The translations under genes were made by a program, and so were the position numbers. Shown here one piece after another: positions 6,874-15,542 of a DNA stretch of 15,542 nucleotides. How positions within the stretch are numbered: the stretch's first letter is position 1; each line of letters begins with the position of its first letter. Below the pieces are notes generated by a model that did not search any database, was not told where the DNA came from, and worked only from the letters and a program-made list of their open reading frames with translations. Source of the DNA: Candidatus Latescibacterota bacterium (lineage in GTDB: Bacteria > Latescibacterota > MVCY01); assembly GCA_030669445.1 (NCBI GenBank), contig DAOVDP010000011.1, positions 1-15,542 of the forward strand. The letters are read 5' to 3'.

Positions 6874-6993
6874 ATCCCGGTTACGTCCTACTCTCCCGCA
6901 AGGTCTCCCAAGCAGTACCATTGGCGCTGGAGGGCTTAACTGCTCTGTTCGGAATGGGAAGAGGTGTTGCCCCTCCGCTGTAGTAACCGGGAT
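6874..6993 (-). rRNA. rrf: 5S ribosomal RNA
   Basis: About 120 bases on the minus strand begin ATCCCGGTTACTACAGCGG and end GTAACCGGGAT, so the terminal helix I closes fully. The conserved loop segment CCATTCCGAACAG and the TTGGGAGACC region are present. The 3' end runs into T7, so the closing helix plus the T-run may terminate the rrn transcript. It is the last gene of the rrn operon. Confidence 0.95.
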
Positions 6994-7017
6994 ATTTAAA
7001 GATTTTTAAACTGAATA

Positions 7018-7048
7018 GGAGTTCGGGCAATACAAGTCACCGGAGTGA
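7018..7048 (-). other. 3' arm of the 23S rRNA processing stem
   Basis: On the minus strand this region (TCACTCCGGTGACTTG to GAACTCC) is complementary, with G-U pairs and small bulges, to 10250-10281 just before 23S. Together they form the long stem normally cut by RNase III to release pre-23S rRNA. Confidence 0.75.
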
Positions 7049-7189
7049 ATCAAATTTGGTCAAGCCACACGGCCGATTAGTGCCGCTCAGCTGAACATGT
7101 TGCCATGCTTACACTTGCGGTCTATCAAACCCGTAGTCTACGGGAGGCCTTTAGATCCGATAAACGGATGGGATATCTCGTCTTGGGGG

Positions 7190-7242
<53 letters not shown>

Positions 7243-7412
7243 AGCCTTTGCCCCTGGCGGGACAACTGGTACACTAGAGGTTCGTCCACCCCGGTCCTCT
7301 CGTACTGGGGGCAGCTCCCCTCAAATATCCTACACCCACGGCAGATAGGGACCGAACTGTCTCACGACGTTCTAAACCCAGCTCGCGTACCGCTTTAATT
7401 GGCGAACATCCA

Positions 7413-7443
<31 letters not shown>

Positions 7444-7449
7444 CGATGG

Positions 7450-7482
<33 letters not shown>

Positions 7483-7502
7483 ATGAACTCTTGGGGGAGA
7501 TG

Positions 7503-7536
<34 letters not shown>

Positions 7537-8005
7537 TCTTCGGCGCTTCCACACGCCACCGTCGGGTCACTAAGCCCTGCTTTCGCATCTGCTTGACTTG
7601 TAGGTCTCGCAGTTAAGCTCCCTTATGCCTTTACACTCTATGCACGATTACCAACCGTGCTGAGGGAACCTTTGGGCGCCTCCGTTACCTTTTGGGAGGC
7701 GACCGCCCCAGTCAAACTACCCATCAAGCACTGTCCCTGATCCTGATTCAAGGATCCAGGTTAGAGCGCCAACTAAACAAGGGTGGTATTTCAAGGGCGG
7801 CTCCACCCCGACTAGCGCCGGGGCTTCACAGCCTCCCACCTATCCTACACATGTTTAGCTAAAACCCAATACCAGACTGTAGTAAAGGTTCCGGGGTCTT
7901 TCCGTCTTGCCGCGGGTATCCGGCATCTTCACCGGAAATACAATTTCGCCGAGTCCCTCGTTGAGACAGCGCCTAGATCGTTACACCATTCGTGCGGGTC
8001 GGACA

Positions 8006-8072
<67 letters not shown>

Positions 8073-8086
8073 GTTCAGGGCTTCAA

Positions 8087-8197
8087 CCACTGAAACACCA
8101 AAAAACGCCGCAAAAAAACACTAAACAAGACTCTCGGCTGTTGCCAGCTTTGAATCTCGCTTTTGTGCTTCAATTAGCATCTTCAGCGTTTCAGCGG
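8087..8197 (-). other. Expansion of helix 68 in 23S rRNA
   Basis: Compared with the E. coli H68 region, remembered rather than aligned by program, about 100 extra bases are present. CCACTGAAAC (8087-8096) pairs with GTTTCAGCGG (8188-8197) over 10 bp with one G-U. This encloses 91 bases with A-rich stretches and smaller hairpins such as GCTG/CAGC. The flanking conserved sequences (ACCGGGGCTTC and TTAACCTTCCGGC on the plus strand) are intact. Confidence 0.7.
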
Positions 8198-8436
8198 TCT
8201 AACTCCTCCCTTTAACCTTCCGGCACCGGGCAGGTGTCAATCTCTATACGTCGTCTTGCGACTTAGCAGAGACCTGTGTTTTTAGTAAACAGTCGGCCAG
8301 GCCGTTTCTCTGCGGCCTCCTTCGGCTCCATCCGCTAAGGATTTCACCTACCAGAGGCACCCCTTCTCCCGAAGTTACGGGGTCATTTTGCCGAGTTCCT
8401 TAACGAGGGTTCTCTCGAGCACCTTAGGATTCTCTC

Positions 8437-8470
<34 letters not shown>

Positions 8471-8888
8471 CCTGATGACTCGCTTAGAGGTTTTTCTTGG
8501 CAGCCTGATTAGGGTTAGTTTGTGGCCTTACAGCCTTCCCATCACCTCTCGGAGTTGTGCCCCAACGGATTTGCCTATCGGGACCTCCTACGGGCTTGGA
8601 CCTCGTAATCCAACACGAGGCTGACCTTTCACTTCTGCGTCACCCCATCGCTCAGGTGTTATCAAGGTGGTCCAGGAATTTTGACCTGATCTCCATCGCC
8701 TACGCCTTTCGGCCTCGGCTTAGGGTCCGACTTACCCTGGGCGGATTAACCTTCCCCAGGAAACCTTAGACTTTCGGTGTTCCGATTTTTCATCGAAATT
8801 ATCGCTACTCATGCCGGCATAATCACTTCCATCTCCTCCACCCTTCGTTACCGAAGGACTTCACAGGTTAATGGAACGCTCCCCTACC

Positions 8889-8965
8889 AATGTCAGTCAT
8901 CAGTCATTGGTCAATAGTCATTAGTAAAACTAACAACCGGTAACCGATGACATATGGCCGACATT
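8889..8965 (-). repeat. Helix 63 expansion in 23S rRNA containing tandem heptamers
   Basis: A 77-base hairpin extends H63. AATGTC (8889-8894) pairs with GACATT (8960-8965), and GTCATC (8896-8901) pairs with GATGAC (8946-8951). One arm has four heptamers of pattern RGTCAWY in a row (8895-8922: AGTCATC, AGTCATT, GGTCAAT, AGTCATT). H63 is the position of expansion segment ES27 in eukaryotes. Confidence 0.7.
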
Positions 8966-9041
8966 TTGCAGCTTCGGCAGTAGGCTTAGCCCCGTTAATT
9001 TTCGGCGCCACGCCACTTGACCAGTGAGCAGTTACGCACTC

Positions 9042-9073
<32 letters not shown>

Positions 9074-9642
9074 TGGTTGTCTAAGCAACCCGACCTCCTT
9101 TGTCACTTAGCCTACATTTAGGGGCCTTAGCTGACAATCTGGGTTGTTTCCCTCTCGGCTACGAAGCTTATCCCCCGCAGCCTGACTCCTGCACAACAAG
9201 TAAATGGTATTCGGAGTTTGGTTGGGTTCGGAAATCCATCAAGATCCCTAGCCCATCCAGTGCTCTACCCCCACTACTCTATAATGCAAGGCTAGCCCTA
9301 AAGCTATTTCGGGGAGAACCAGCTATCTCCGAGTTTGATTGGCCTTTCACCCCTATCCACAGCTCATCCGAGCAGTTTTCAGCCTACACCGGTTCGGACC
9401 TCCACTCAGTTTAACCTGAGCTTCATCCTGGCCATGGATAGATCACTCGGTTTCGGGTCTACCGCACGTTACTAAAACGCCCTATTAAGACTCGCTTTCG
9501 CTACGGCTCCGTCCTTGGAGGATTTAACCTTGCAACGCACGAGTAACTCGCCGGCTCATTAAACAAAAGGCACGCTGTCACCAGTGAGTTGACCGAAATC
9601 AACTCACAAGGCTCCAACTGCTTGTAAGCACATGGTTTCAGG

Positions 9643-9694
<52 letters not shown>

Positions 9695-9889
9695 GGTTCA
9701 CTATCGGTCACAAGAGAGTATTTAGCCTTATGCCGTGGTCGGCACAGATTCCTGCGGGATTCCTCGTGTCCCACAGTACTTGGGAGAAGAGCCCAAGAAG
9801 CCTACTACCTTTTCGTCTACAGGGCTGTCGCCTTCTGTGGCCACCCCTTTCCAGGGATGTTCGACTAAGGTGCAGGTTTGTAACTTCTC

Positions 9890-9966
9890 GACCAGGCTGC
9901 ATCCTGGTCCGGTTCTTTCCCGCAACCCCGGTTGTACAACGCATGCAAGCTTTTACATACAACCGG
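9890..9966 (-). other. Domain I expansion of 23S rRNA with two stable hairpins
   Basis: GACCAGG (9890-9896) pairs perfectly with CCTGGTC (9903-9909) around 6 bases. CCGGTTGTA (9928-9936) pairs perfectly with TACAACCGG (9958-9966) around 21 bases. The segment between the conserved TTTCCAGG and GGCTGTTTCC blocks is about 75 bases longer than in E. coli. Confidence 0.6.
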
Positions 9967-10249
9967 TTTAGGCTGTTTCCTTTTCGCTCGCCGCTACTGG
10001 GGAAATCGCATTCGCTTTCTTTTCCTGAGGTTACTAAGATGGTTCAGTTTGCCTCGTTCGCTCTGGTCCGCCTATAGATTCAGCGAACAGTGGCCCGGCA
10101 TTACCCGGGTCGGGTTGCCCCATTCGGAGATCCCCGGATCTAAGGTTGTTTACACCTCCCCGAGGCTTATCGCAGCTTACCACGTCCTTCATCGCCTTCT
10201 TGTGCCAAGGCATCCACCATGTGCCCTTTATATCTTGACCAAAAACCCA

Positions 10250-10281
10250 TCACTCGGCGATCTTGTACTACCCAGAACTCC
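10250..10281 (-). other. 5' arm of the 23S rRNA processing stem
   Basis: On the minus strand GGAGTTC, GGGTAGTACAAG and GAGTGA pair in order with segments of 7018-7048 beyond the 3' end of 23S. This is the pre-23S stem. Confidence 0.75.
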
Positions 10282-10282
10282 A

Positions 10283-10300
10283 TATTCAATTTTCAAAGAA
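10283..10300 (-). promoter_or_regulatory. boxA-like antitermination sequence in the rrn spacer
   Basis: The minus strand reads TTCTTTGAAAATTGAATA between tRNA-Ala and 23S. It is nearly the same as the boxA-like sequence of the 16S leader (12191-12210). boxA is where NusB/NusE bind to keep rRNA transcription from ending early. Confidence 0.7.
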
Positions 10301-10313
10301 CGATTGTTACTTC

Positions 10314-10389
10314 TGGTGGAGATAACCGGATTTGAACCGGTGACCTCCGCCTTGCAAGGGCGGCGCTCTCCCAACTGAGCTATATCCCC
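10314..10389 (-). tRNA. tRNA-Ala (anticodon TGC)
   Basis: The minus strand folds as a cloverleaf: acceptor GGGGATA with TATCTCC, anticodon loop CTTGCAA with TGC, and T arm GGTTCAAATCC. The 3' CCA is encoded (10316-10314). It is the second tRNA in the 16S-23S spacer, which is the usual place. Confidence 0.96.
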
Positions 10390-10448
10390 GTCGTTTATTG
10401 CAGAATGCAAGTCTCAGGACTCACATCTTGTAATGTTCATTTACGTAG

Positions 10449-10522
<74 letters not shown>

Positions 10523-10536
10523 GTAAAGGGCAAGAA

Positions 10537-10557
10537 AGCGTGCTCAGGCAGGTTGAG
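10537..10557 (-). other. 3' arm of the 16S rRNA processing stem
   Basis: On the minus strand CCTGAGCACGCT (10548-10537) and CTCAAC (10557-10552) are exact complements of AGCGTGCTCAGG (12191-12180) and GTTGAG (12174-12169) in the leader. They form the pre-16S stem. Confidence 0.85.
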
Positions 10558-10570
10558 TAAATGCTCCATA

Positions 10571-12144
<1,574 letters not shown>

Positions 12145-12168
12145 TTTTCTTTCATTTGTACGAGCTTT

Positions 12169-12191
12169 CTCAACTCATACCTGAGCACGCT
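12169..12191 (-). other. 5' arm of the 16S rRNA processing stem
   Basis: AGCGTGCTCAGG and GTTGAG in the leader pair with 10537-10557 beyond the 3' end of 16S, 12 bp and 6 bp without mismatch. This is the RNase III-type stem of pre-16S rRNA. Confidence 0.85.
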
Positions 12192-12210
12192 ATTCAGTTT
12201 TCAAAGAGCC
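12191..12210 (-). promoter_or_regulatory. boxA-like antitermination sequence in the rrn leader
   Basis: The minus strand reads GGCTCTTTGAAAACTGAATA, matching the boxA consensus core GCTCTTTGAAA. It lies about 20 bases after the promoter and just before the 16S processing stem. Confidence 0.75.
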
Positions 12211-12230
12211 TTCAATTTTCTGCGACTAAC

Positions 12231-12259
12231 AATATAATCGAGACTTCTTCCCTTGTCAA
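12231..12259 (-). promoter_or_regulatory. rrn operon promoter
   Basis: On the minus strand TTGACA (12259-12254), a 17-base spacer and TATATT (12236-12231) give a near-consensus sigma-70 promoter. Start of transcription is expected near 12224. No second rrn promoter was seen. Confidence 0.88.
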
Positions 12260-12300
12260 TAGTTTTTTTTAGTTTTTTTCCAAAAATCTTTAAAAAATTT
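12260..12300 (-). promoter_or_regulatory. A-tract UP-element-like region of the rrn promoter
   Basis: Directly upstream of the -35 box are phased A and T runs (on the plus strand AGTTTTTTTT, AGTTTTTTTC, TTTAAAAAATTT). Such sequence binds the alpha subunit C-terminal domain at strong rRNA promoters. The role is inferred from position and composition. Confidence 0.5.
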
Positions 12301-12331
12301 CAGGGGGTCTTGTTTTTTTTCTAATATTGAC

Positions 12332-12461
12332 TGACTCGTAAAAAGTAGTAACGCCGTCATTCTGAGCAGAGCGAAGAATCTCATGTGTTAATAAATTGCA
12401 GCAACTTACGAGATGCTTCGGCAAGCTCAGCATGACAAAAAAAGAGACTTTTTACGAGTCA
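12332..12461. mobile_element. Miniature inverted-repeat element (MITE-like), 130 bases
   Basis: Perfect 15-base terminal inverted repeats, TGACTCGTAAAAAGT (12332-12346) and its complement (12447-12461), bound a palindromic interior. The inner left arm starts GTCATTCTGAGC and continues GAAGAATCTC. The inner right arm reads GTCATGCTGAGC and GAAGCATCTC when reversed. Repeats built on GTCATTCTGAGC are familiar as dispersed non-coding elements in many bacterial genomes. There is no ORF inside. Outside the left repeat the flank has an extra TGAC, so that TATTGAC-TGAC-TCG faces TATTGAC-TCG on the right. The right terminal repeat overlaps the end of tyrS. Confidence 0.72.
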
Positions 12462-13675
12462 ATACAACATCCTATCTCCAACCTCACAAACTTTTTTTTC
12501 CCAACCTTTAATACTTCTCCTCCCTTGAACTTAATTGTCAATTCAGGATCAGCTATCCGGGTCCCATCAATACTAACTGCCCCTTGCTGAATCAACCTTC
12601 GGGCCTCATTGTTAGAACTGGCAAATTCCACCTCAGTCAATAGCTTGACAATCCACAGGAGGTTAGCACTGAGATGGTGAACAGCTATCTGTTCGGGAGT
12701 CTCTTTTTTCCGGAAGATCGTGTCGAATTCTCTCTCCGCTGTCTCTGCCTTCTGGGGATCGTAATACATAGTCACCAGCCGTTTGGCTAATTGTTTTTTT
12801 AACTCCATAGGATTACATTTAGGATCGGCCAGAAGCTTCTTTATTTGCTTGAATTCCTCCCCGGCGACATCGGTGAGCAGTTCAAAATAGGGGTGTATCA
12901 GCTCATCAGGGACAGACATAGTCTTGCCGTACATTTGTTCTGGGGGATCATCAAGGGCGATGTAGTTGTCCAGGCTTTTGCTCATCTTCTGCGTTCCGTC
13001 GGTGCCTACCAGCAATGGCATAGTGATCACCACCTGGGGCATTTGCCCGTATTCCCGTTGAATATCCCTGGCCACCAGGAGATTGAACTTTTGATCTGTG
13101 CCACCCAGCTCAATATCTGCTTTCAAGGCCACGGAGTCATAACCTTGAATCAGAGGGTAGAGGAATTCCATAATGGTGATAGGTTGGCCAGTCCGATAAC
13201 GATTTTCGAAGTCATCTCGTTCTAACATTCGAGCTATGGTATATTTAGATGTAAGATTCAAGATTTCCTCAAAGCTCAATGCACTACACCAGCGGTTGTT
13301 GAACTCCACTACTGTCTTCTCCGGGTCCAATATCCTGAAGATCTGTTGCTTGTAGGTCTCGGCGTTCTGGATAACCTGTTGACGGGAGAGGCGTTTTCTG
13401 GCAATGGTCTTCCCACTGGGGTCGCCGATCATCGCGGTGAAGTCACCGATAATAAAGACGACTCGATGTCCCAAATCCTGGAATTGTTTTAGCTTCCTTA
13501 TAGATACTGTGTGTCCTAAGTGAATATCTGGGGCAGAAGGATCAGCCCCCCATTTCACCGTCAGGGGGATGCCCGTCTGGATAGAAGACTCGATTTTCCC
13601 CGCTAATTCGTCCTCGGAGATAATCTCTTTGCTTCCTCTGTTGATTATGTCCATTTGTTCGTTGAGGCTTATCAT
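12452..13675 (-). CDS. tyrS: Tyrosyl-tRNA synthetase
   Basis: This class I enzyme attaches tyrosine to tRNA-Tyr. The protein of about 407 residues has the HIGH-type motif HLGH (52-55) after [12 protein letters not shown], the tyrosine-site segment [22 protein letters not shown] (about 177-198) and KMSKS (230-234). A C-terminal S4 RNA-binding domain (about 340-400) includes [19 protein letters not shown]. Length and motif spacing fit the shorter TyrS type. ATG 13675 has AGGAGA about 8 bases upstream. The gene follows pgi by 17 bases, so the two are probably co-transcribed. The last residues, after VRLEI, read GCCIDS. The final IDS and the stop TAA are encoded by the terminal repeat of the adjacent miniature element, so the original C-terminus has probably been changed slightly. 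Confidence 0.96.
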   Translation of the reverse strand: MISLNEQMDIINRGSKEIISEDELAGKIESSIQTGIPLTVKWGADPSAPDIHLGHTVSIRKLKQFQDLGHRVVFIIGDFTAMIGDPSGKTIARKRLSRQQVIQNAETYKQQIFRILDPEKTVVEFNNRWCSALSFEEILNLTSKYTIARMLERDDFENRYRTGQPITIMEFLYPLIQGYDSVALKADIELGGTDQKFNLLVARDIQREYGQMPQVVITMPLLVGTDGTQKMSKSLDNYIALDDPPEQMYGKTMSVPDELIHPYFELLTDVAGEEFKQIKKLLADPKCNPMELKKQLAKRLVTMYYDPQKAETAEREFDTIFRKKETPEQIAVHHLSANLLWIVKLLTEVEFASSNNEARRLIQQGAVSIDGTRIADPELTIKFKGGEVLKVGKKKFVRLEIGCCIDS

Positions 13676-13692
13676 AAATCGTTCTCCTGTTA

Positions 13693-15087
13693 CTAGTAGG
13701 GATTCTTTCCTGCATAGCTATTTGTTTTTAATATCTCTATAGTAACCCTTTTGTAGTCGTCAACCTTCGATTGGTCAAAGGGGTTGACTTCATACAAAGC
13801 GCCCAAATACATCATCTCCATCATTTTCCACTGAAGCCACTGGCCTATTGTATATTCGCTCTTTTCGGGGAAGAGGGTCAGTGTGCTGGGTCTTTTATTC
13901 TCCAGATAGGCTGCGACTGTTCCACCAAAGATGGCCTCCATAATCTGCGAAAAACTTCTGCCCCTCAGGTCCTCAACCAAGGTGTCCACTTCAGGGTGGT
14001 CGGGAACTTTCAGGCTTTGTTTGTTCTCAGTTAATACCCTAATAAAACTGGTGTATTTATCATTTGGCCCGGCAAGGAACAACTGGGCCAGCGAGTGAAG
14101 GTCAACCGAGCCAACTGCCACCACGGGAGTAATCCCCAGATTTACCCTCTCTCCCGTCAGCTTCTGTGCTTCTTTGCCAATGCTTTCCCCCATAAGTTGT
14201 CTGTACCAGTCGCCCAAGGATTTCAAATCCCAGGAGAAGATGAAATTGACATTGATACATTTCCCTTTTTTAGTCTCTTGAATGTACTGGATCAAAGCGC
14301 TCAAGGCGGCGGGATTTTGACTGATTTTTTCCTTCAAACACACCTCTCGCATAGCCTTAGCTCCTTCGCAGAGTTTATCTATGTCGAGGCCCAACATGGC
14401 CAGGGGGAAAAGTCCCGCCGGAGAAAAGACCGAATATCTGCCTCCCACCCGGTGAGGGATCTCTAATCTGTCGAATCTGTCCTCTGCCAGTTTCCAGAGC
14501 TTAGAGTTCTTATCGGTAGTAATTACAATATAATCAGCGTAATCTTCTGGGTAATACTTCCGTAAGATTTCCAGAAATAGTTCGAAATTAGCCACTGTCT
14601 CGGTGGTAGTCCCGGTCTTAGTCACTACATTGAGCAGTACTTTCTTCCCTTTTTTAAGAGTGTGTTCCACCACATTAAGTAGGTCTGCAATGTAGTCATT
14701 GTCCACCGTGTCGGCAAAGAGGATCTTAGGGGTAGCACCGGGCAACTGGTTGTATAATTTACCCAACAGAGCGTCTTTTACCGCTATTGTTCCCAGATTA
14801 GAGCCCCCGATGCCGATTACGACGAGACACTCTACCCCTCGCCTTTTTTTGTCGCGGGCCAGTTGTTTTACCTGTTTTCTCCTCTCTTCGTCGACGGGGA
14901 GATTTATGGAGGCCCGTTCATCGATATATGCCGATGGAGTGTCGGCTTTGGCGGCTGTCTGCTGCATCCTGGACAGATAAGGCCTTAACCTTTTTGTCTC
15001 TTGCTCAAGCTCTTCTTTACTTATGCCGTGTTCAGGGCCTATCAGTTTCGCCATAGCCCCTTCATAGAAGAAGTTCAGTCTATTCAT
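13693..15087 (-). CDS. pgi: Glucose-6-phosphate isomerase
   Basis: It interconverts glucose 6-phosphate and fructose 6-phosphate in the cytoplasm. From ATG 15087 the protein has 464 residues, close to other short bacterial forms. Visible features: [11 protein letters not shown] (about 89-99) and TKTGTTTET (156-164), which form the sugar-phosphate site. Signature 1 is [12 protein letters not shown] (about 214-225). The catalytic GESIGKE (about 300-306) follows, then a conserved histidine in DLHS (about 331). Signature 2, with [15 protein letters not shown], carries the lysine near 446. The open frame extends to 15144, but those 19 residues (MILFRISCFGFRI...) come from an AT-rich repeat. ATG 15087 has AGGAAG 6 bases upstream and begins [12 protein letters not shown], so it is preferred. 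It lies just upstream of tyrS. Confidence 0.96.
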   Translation of the reverse strand: MNRLNFFYEGAMAKLIGPEHGISKEELEQETKRLRPYLSRMQQTAAKADTPSAYIDERASINLPVDEERRKQVKQLARDKKRRGVECLVVIGIGGSNLGTIAVKDALLGKLYNQLPGATPKILFADTVDNDYIADLLNVVEHTLKKGKKVLLNVVTKTGTTTETVANFELFLEILRKYYPEDYADYIVITTDKNSKLWKLAEDRFDRLEIPHRVGGRYSVFSPAGLFPLAMLGLDIDKLCEGAKAMREVCLKEKISQNPAALSALIQYIQETKKGKCINVNFIFSWDLKSLGDWYRQLMGESIGKEAQKLTGERVNLGITPVVAVGSVDLHSLAQLFLAGPNDKYTSFIRVLTENKQSLKVPDHPEVDTLVEDLRGRSFSQIMEAIFGGTVAAYLENKRPSTLTLFPEKSEYTIGQWLQWKMMEMMYLGALYEVNPFDQSKVDDYKRVTIEILKTNSYAGKNPY

Positions 15088-15104
15088 CTTATTCTTCCTG
15101 AGTA

Positions 15105-15275
15105 AAATTCTAAATCCAAAGCACGAAATCCGAAACAATATCAAAATTCAAATGTTCAAAATTCGAAACAGCAAAAGCTGAGTTGCTGTAGGTAAAAGCT
15201 GCGAGGTTGTAGCATTAAGATTCTGGTCATTGGGATTTGTTTCGGATTTCGATATTCGGATTTCTGATTTTCTTG
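15105..15275. repeat. AT-rich inverted repeat of the AAATCCGAAA type
   Basis: GAAATCCGAAACA (15125-15137) and TGTTTCGGATTTC (15238-15250) are exact inverted copies, and similarity extends on both sides with degenerate AATCCGAA/AAATTCAAA units. About 100 bases lie between the arms, including CAGCAAAAGCTG. The repeat overlaps the promoter region expected for pgi, but no clear promoter was found. Confidence 0.55.
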
Positions 15276-15283
15276 CCAGCCCC

Positions 15284-15312
15284 GTAGGGACAGAACATTG
15301 TTCTGTCCCTAC
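15284..15312. repeat. Perfect GTAGGGACAGAAC palindrome (hairpin)
   Basis: GTAGGGACAGAAC, ATT, GTTCTGTCCCTAC: 13 bp without mismatch around a 3-base loop. The GTAGGG/CCCTAC ends match the repeat at 254-311, so both are probably one family. It lies 32 bases after the stop of the gene at 15345 and could help end its transcript, though no T-run follows directly. Confidence 0.7.
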
Positions 15313-15344
15313 TTCGTGCCTCGTCAGTTTGAGGCGAAGCTTCG

Positions 15345-15542
15345 CTAGAACAGGGTATAAGCCATGCTGCTGATCACGCCCACCACTACCAGTATCTCAA
15401 TCCACCTGCTTTTGTCCTGCAAGACAGTTCTCTGGGAGAAGATGTCGTTTTTCAATGCCTCTTCTCTAGCGGCTGGCACCAAGTCTTCCCACTGAATGTG
15501 CATCCATTTAGACCAAACAATAACCGAACTTTTGGGTTCACT
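15345..15542 (-). CDS. C-terminal end of an unidentified membrane protein (partial)
   Basis: The frame is open from the right window edge and closes at TAG 15345-15347, giving 65 residues. The last twenty or so (WIEILVVVGVISSMAYTLF) form a transmembrane helix that ends the protein. Before it is a charged segment including EDLVPAAREEALKND. I recognise no family from this tail. It could be a multi-helix membrane protein or a tail-anchored one. Its stop is 257 bases upstream of pgi on the same strand, with the two repeats in between. Confidence 0.6.
   Translation of the reverse strand, partial: SEPKSSVIVWSKWMHIQWEDLVPAAREEALKNDIFSQRTVLQDKSRWIEILVVVGVISSMAYTLF

Noticed and set aside
12332..12461. 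CRISPR repeat or intrinsic terminator in place of the miniature element
   Set aside because: There is a single palindrome with terminal inverted repeats and no spacer-repeat series; no GC-rich stem directly precedes the T-run.
15088..15144. N-terminal extension of pgi to 15144
   Set aside because: The extra 19 codons are AT-rich repeat sequence, and ATG 15087 has a clear AGGAAG binding site and the normal family start.

Overview
The window is a bacterial chromosome segment. It carries a complete 16S-tRNA-Ile-tRNA-Ala-23S-5S rRNA operon and typical housekeeping genes (tyrS, pgi, the tail of pyrE). The likely source is an uncultivated lineage in or near the FCB superphylum (KSB1, Zixibacteria, Latescibacterota or similar). 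This rests on a large secreted two-propeller protein ending in a type A / FlgD-like sorting domain with the phrase NYPNPFN, and on a B12-binding radical SAM protein of the DUF4070 group. It is an inference, since no 16S search could be run. Almost everything is on the minus strand; only the pyrE remnant at the left edge is on the plus strand.

Reading the minus strand from right to left: the C-terminal end of an unknown membrane protein enters at the right edge (15345-15542). A spacer of AT-rich and GTAGGG-type inverted repeats follows. Next come pgi (glucose-6-phosphate isomerase) and tyrS (tyrosyl-tRNA synthetase), 17 bases apart. A miniature inverted-repeat element at 12332-12461 abuts tyrS and its terminal repeat supplies the tyrS stop codon. 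The rrn operon then starts from a near-consensus promoter (TTGACA, 17 bases, TATATT) with an upstream A-tract region, boxA antitermination sequences in the leader and before 23S, and RNase III-type processing stems around 16S and 23S. The 23S gene is about 3.19 kb, longer than usual, because of hairpin expansions in domain I, H63 and H68.

Left of the 5S gene lies the propeller gene (4576-6819). Beyond its stop codon is a 40-base copy of the 3' end of 5S rRNA, so the gene sits between direct repeats of the 5S 3' end. Further left is the most unusual gene of the window (2615-4123). It is an ECF-type sigma factor (sigma2 and sigma4) fused to a TPR-like segment and a histidine-kinase-type ATPase domain that lacks a recognisable phosphoacceptor helix. 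Just downstream is a second consensus promoter identical in its hexamers and spacer length to the rrn promoter. It drives a 32-codon ORF with a perfect ribosome binding site whose stop codon lies inside a long hairpin. This is followed by a possibly broken 105-codon ORF and a B12-binding radical SAM enzyme (437-1915) of the HpnP-like group. The left edge holds a GTAGGGG-type palindromic repeat, a probable acetyltransferase remnant and the pyrE tail.

The two segments most worth follow-up are the sigma/TPR/ATPase fusion with its neighbouring promoter-peptide-hairpin unit, and the propeller gene bracketed by 5S sequence.
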